A stretch of DNA of 64,000 nucleotides, taken from positions 744,001 through 808,000 of the forward strand of contig JAQSEB010000040.1 in the NCBI GenBank assembly GCA_030063045.1, in the 5' to 3' direction. The translations under genes and the position numbers were made by a program. The notes under the pieces are model-generated. The model made no database searches. It was not told the DNA's origin and worked only from the letters and a program-made list of their open reading frames with translations. Source of the DNA: Pratylenchus scribneri (lineage: Eukaryota; Nematoda; Chromadorea; Rhabditida; Pratylenchidae). Numbering within the stretch: position 1 is the first letter of the stretch; every line of letters begins with the position of its first letter. Below, one piece after another: positions 60,801 through 64,000 of this stretch.

Positions 60801-63800
60801 GATAAAATTTTTAAAATATTATTTTTACTCAAAAGAGGGATTTGATTAAAAGATTTTTGCAACTGAAATGGATTAACCTAGAAAATGAAATTTTAAAAAT
60901 TTTTTTGAAAATAATTTTTGTTCAAATTCATTTAAAATTTCCTAAATATTGTATTTACAAATTGATAAAATTTTTAAAATATTATTTTATACTCAATAGA
61001 GGGATTTGATTAAAAGATTTTTGCAACTGAAATGGATTAACCTAGAAAATGAAATTTTAAAAATTTTTTTGAAAATAATTTTTATTCAAATTCACTTAAA
61101 ATTTCTTAGATATTGCATTTACAAATTGATAAAATTTTTAAAATATTATTTTATACTCAATAGAGGGATTTGATTAAAAGATTTTTGCAACTGAAATGGA
61201 TTAACCTAGAAAATGAAATTTTAAAAATTTTTTTGAAAATAATTTTTATTCAAATTCACTTAAAATTTCCTAAATATTGCATTTACAAATTGATAAAATT
61301 TTTAAAATATTATTTTATACTCAATAGAGGGATTTGATTAAAAGATTTTTGCAATTGAAATGGATTAACCTAGAAAATGAAATTTTAAAAATTTTTTTGA
61401 AAATAATTTTTATTCAAATTCACTTAAAATTTCCTAAATATTGCATTTACAAATTGATAAAATTTTTAAAATATTATTTTTACTCAAAAGAGGGATTTGA
61501 TTAAAAGATTTTTGCAACTGAAATGGATTAACCTAGAAAATGAAATTTTAAAAATTTTTTTGAAAATAATTTTTGTTCAAATTCATTTAAAATTTCCTAA
61601 ATATTGTATTTACAAATTGATAAAATTTTTAAAATATTATTTTATACTCAATAGAGGGATTTGATTAAAAGATTTTTGCAACTGAAATGGATTAACCTAG
61701 AAAATGAAATTTTAAAAATTTTTTTGAAAATAATTTTTATTCAAATTCACTTAAAATTTCTTAGATATTGCATTTACAAATTGATAAAATTTTTAAAATA
61801 TTATTTTATACTCAATAGAGGGATTTGATTAAAAGATTTTTGCAACTGAAATGGATTAACCTAGAAAATGAAATTTTAAAAATTTTTTTGAAAATAATTT
61901 TTATTCAAATTCACTTAAAATTTCCTAAATATTGCATTTACAAATTGATAAAATTTTTAAAATATTATTTTATACTCAATAGAGGGATTTGATTAAAAGA
62001 TTTTTGCAACTGAAATGGATTAACCTAGAAAATGAAAATTTTAAAAATTCTTGGAAAATAATTTTTGTTCAAATTCATTTAAAATTTCCTAAATATTGCA
62101 TTTACAAATTGATAAAATTTTTAAAATATTATTTTCTTTACATTAAACCTCATTAATTAAAATATTTTTGCAACTGAATTGGATTAACCTAGAAAATGAA
62201 ATTTTAAAAATTTTTTTGAAAATAATTTTTATTCAAATTCACTTAAAATTTCCTAAATATTGCATTTACAAATTGATAAAATTTTTAAAATATTATTTTA
62301 TACTCAATAGAGGGATTTGATTAAAAGATTTTTGCAACTGAAATGGATTAACCTAGAAAATGAAAATTTTAAAAATTCTTGGAAAATAATTTTTGTTCAA
62401 ATTCATTTAAAATTTCCTAAATATTGCATTTACAAATTGATAAAATTTTTAAAATTTTATTTTATACTCAGAGGGATTTGATTAAAAGATTTTTGCAACT
62501 GAATTGGATTAACCTAGAAAATGAAAATTTTAAAAATTCTTGGAAAATAATTTTTGTTCAAATTCATTTAAAATTTCCTAAATATTGCATTTACAAATTG
62601 ATAAAATTTTTAAAATATTATTTTCTTTTCATTAAACCTCATTAATTAAAATATTTTTGCAACTGAATTGGATTAACCTAGAAAATGAAATTTTAAAAAT
62701 TTTTTTGAAAATAATTTTTATTCAAATTCACTTAAAATTTCCTAAATATTGCATTTACAAATTGATAAAATTTTTAAAATATTATTTTATACTCAATAGA
62801 GGGATTTGATTAAAAGATTTTTGCAATTGAAATGGATTAACCTAGAAAATGAAATTTTAAAATTTTTTTTGAAAATAATTTTTGTTCAAATTCATTTAAA
62901 ATTTCCTAAATATTGCATTTACAAATTGATAAAATTTTTAAAATATTATTTTATACTCAATAGAGGGATTTGATTAAAAGATTTTTGCAAATGAAATGGA
63001 TTAACCTAGAAAATGAAATTTTAAAAATTTTTTTGAAAATAATTTTTATTCAAATTCACTTAAAATTTCCTAAATATTGCATTTACAAATTGATAAAATT
63101 TTTAAAATATTATTTTTACTCAAAAGAGGGATTTGATTAAAAGATTTTTGCAACTGAAATGGATTAACCTAGAAAATGAAATTTTAAAAATTTTTTTGAA
63201 AATAATTTTTATTCAAATTCACTTAAAATTTCCTAAATATTGCATTTACAAATTGATAAAATTTTTAAAATATTATTTTTACTCAAAAGAGGGATTTGAT
63301 TAAAAGATTTTTGCAACTGAAATGGATTAACCTAGAAAATGAAATTTTAAAAATTTTTTTGAAAATAATTTTTATTCAAATTCACTTAAAATTTCCTAAA
63401 TATTGCATTTACAAATTGATAAAATTTTTAAAATATTATTTTTACTCAAAAGAGGGATTTGATTAAAAGATTTTTGCGATTGAAATGGATTAACCTAGAA
63501 AATGAAATTTTAAAAATTTTTTTGAAAATAATTTTTGTTCAAATTCATTTAAAATTTCCTAAATATTGTATTTACAAATTGATAAAATTTTTAAAATATT
63601 ATTTTATACTCAATAGAGGGATTTGATTAAAAGATTTTTGCAACTGAAATGGATTAACCTAGAAAATGAAATTTTAAAAATTTTTTTGAAAATAATTTTT
63701 ATTCAAATTCACTTAAAATTTCCTAAATATTGCATTTACAAATTGATAAAATTTTTAAAATATTATTTTTACTCAAAAGAGGGATTTGATTAAAAGATTT

Positions 63801-64000
63801 TTGCAACTGAAATGGATTAACCTAGAAAATGAAATTTTAAAAATTTTTTTGAAAATAATTTTTATTCAAATTCACTTAAAATTTCCTAAATATTGCATTT
63901 ACAAATTGATAAAATTTTTAAAATATTATTTTTACTCAAAAGAGGGATTTGATTAAAAGATTTTTGCAACTGAAATGGATTAACCTAGAAAATGAAATTT
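57889..64000. repeat. Satellite block IV, about 37 monomers, continues past the window
   Basis: Same 163-164 bp monomers, here mainly the CAATAGAGGGATTTG type with a TTTACTCAAAAGAGGG variant that becomes frequent after 61.4 kb. An identical short-frame variant recurs at 58166 and 62424 (4,258 bp, about 26 monomers). The array is not finished at the window end. Confidence 0.95.

Noticed and set aside
49086..62645. Eight near-identical 73-87 codon reading frames starting MHLQIDKIF
   Set aside because: They are translations of the 163-bp satellite monomers and recur only at monomer multiples; no splice, promoter or codon evidence.

Overview
The window reads as nuclear DNA from a very AT-rich nematode. 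The genes are spliced, many introns are only about 38-50 nt, acceptors are of the TTTCAG/TTTTAG type, and one gene carries what looks like the nematode-restricted ET module. A clade IV species such as a root-knot nematode (Meloidogyne) would fit, but the genus is a guess. There is no bacterial-style gene packing, no rRNA and no CRISPR array.

From 1 to 39 kb the window is gene-bearing but heavily invaded by repeats. It holds seven copies or fragments of one RING-H2/membrane-protein family, all on the minus strand. Copies at 1528-2819, 13775-15859, 26459-27377 and 30368-32140 have intact reading frames. Copies at 736-850, 16770-17128 and 28706-29861 are broken. Intact members share three phase-0 exons: a RING-H2 exon, a short conserved helical exon that I cannot assign to a named domain, and an exon with basic and transmembrane segments. 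Between them lie a type I membrane protein with three clip-like cysteine repeats (3497-5361), a nine-exon gene of unknown function (6271-11502), a secreted ET-module/threonine-rich protein (19574-21011), a second, unrelated RING plus single-TM gene (33344-34054), and a six-exon gene with an N-terminal cysteine cluster and a glycine-zipper membrane hairpin (35277-38873). All exon boundaries were chosen by splice motif and reading phase.

Introns and spacers hold many foldback (inverted-repeat) elements. Several have tandem repeats in their arms. Three of them use variants of one 26-bp unit, and several otherwise dissimilar ones share an internal motif. A GC-rich hAT-type MITE with a clean 8-bp target duplication sits in an intron of the 35277 gene.

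From 39.1 kb to the window end the DNA is a satellite of about 163-164 bp monomers (roughly 120 copies by arithmetic) with nested higher-order repeats. Two copies of a 770-bp non-satellite island sit 6,217 bp apart. One 3.4-kb PIF/Harbinger-type DNA transposon, with a decayed transposase and a decayed Myb-like partner gene, is inserted into a monomer at 54521-57885. The short repeated reading frames in the satellite are not genes.

The most promising undescribed items are the RING-H2/membrane family with its shared middle exon and possible shared upstream palindrome, the tandem-armed foldback family with exchangeable 26-bp units, and the Cys-cluster/glycine-zipper protein.
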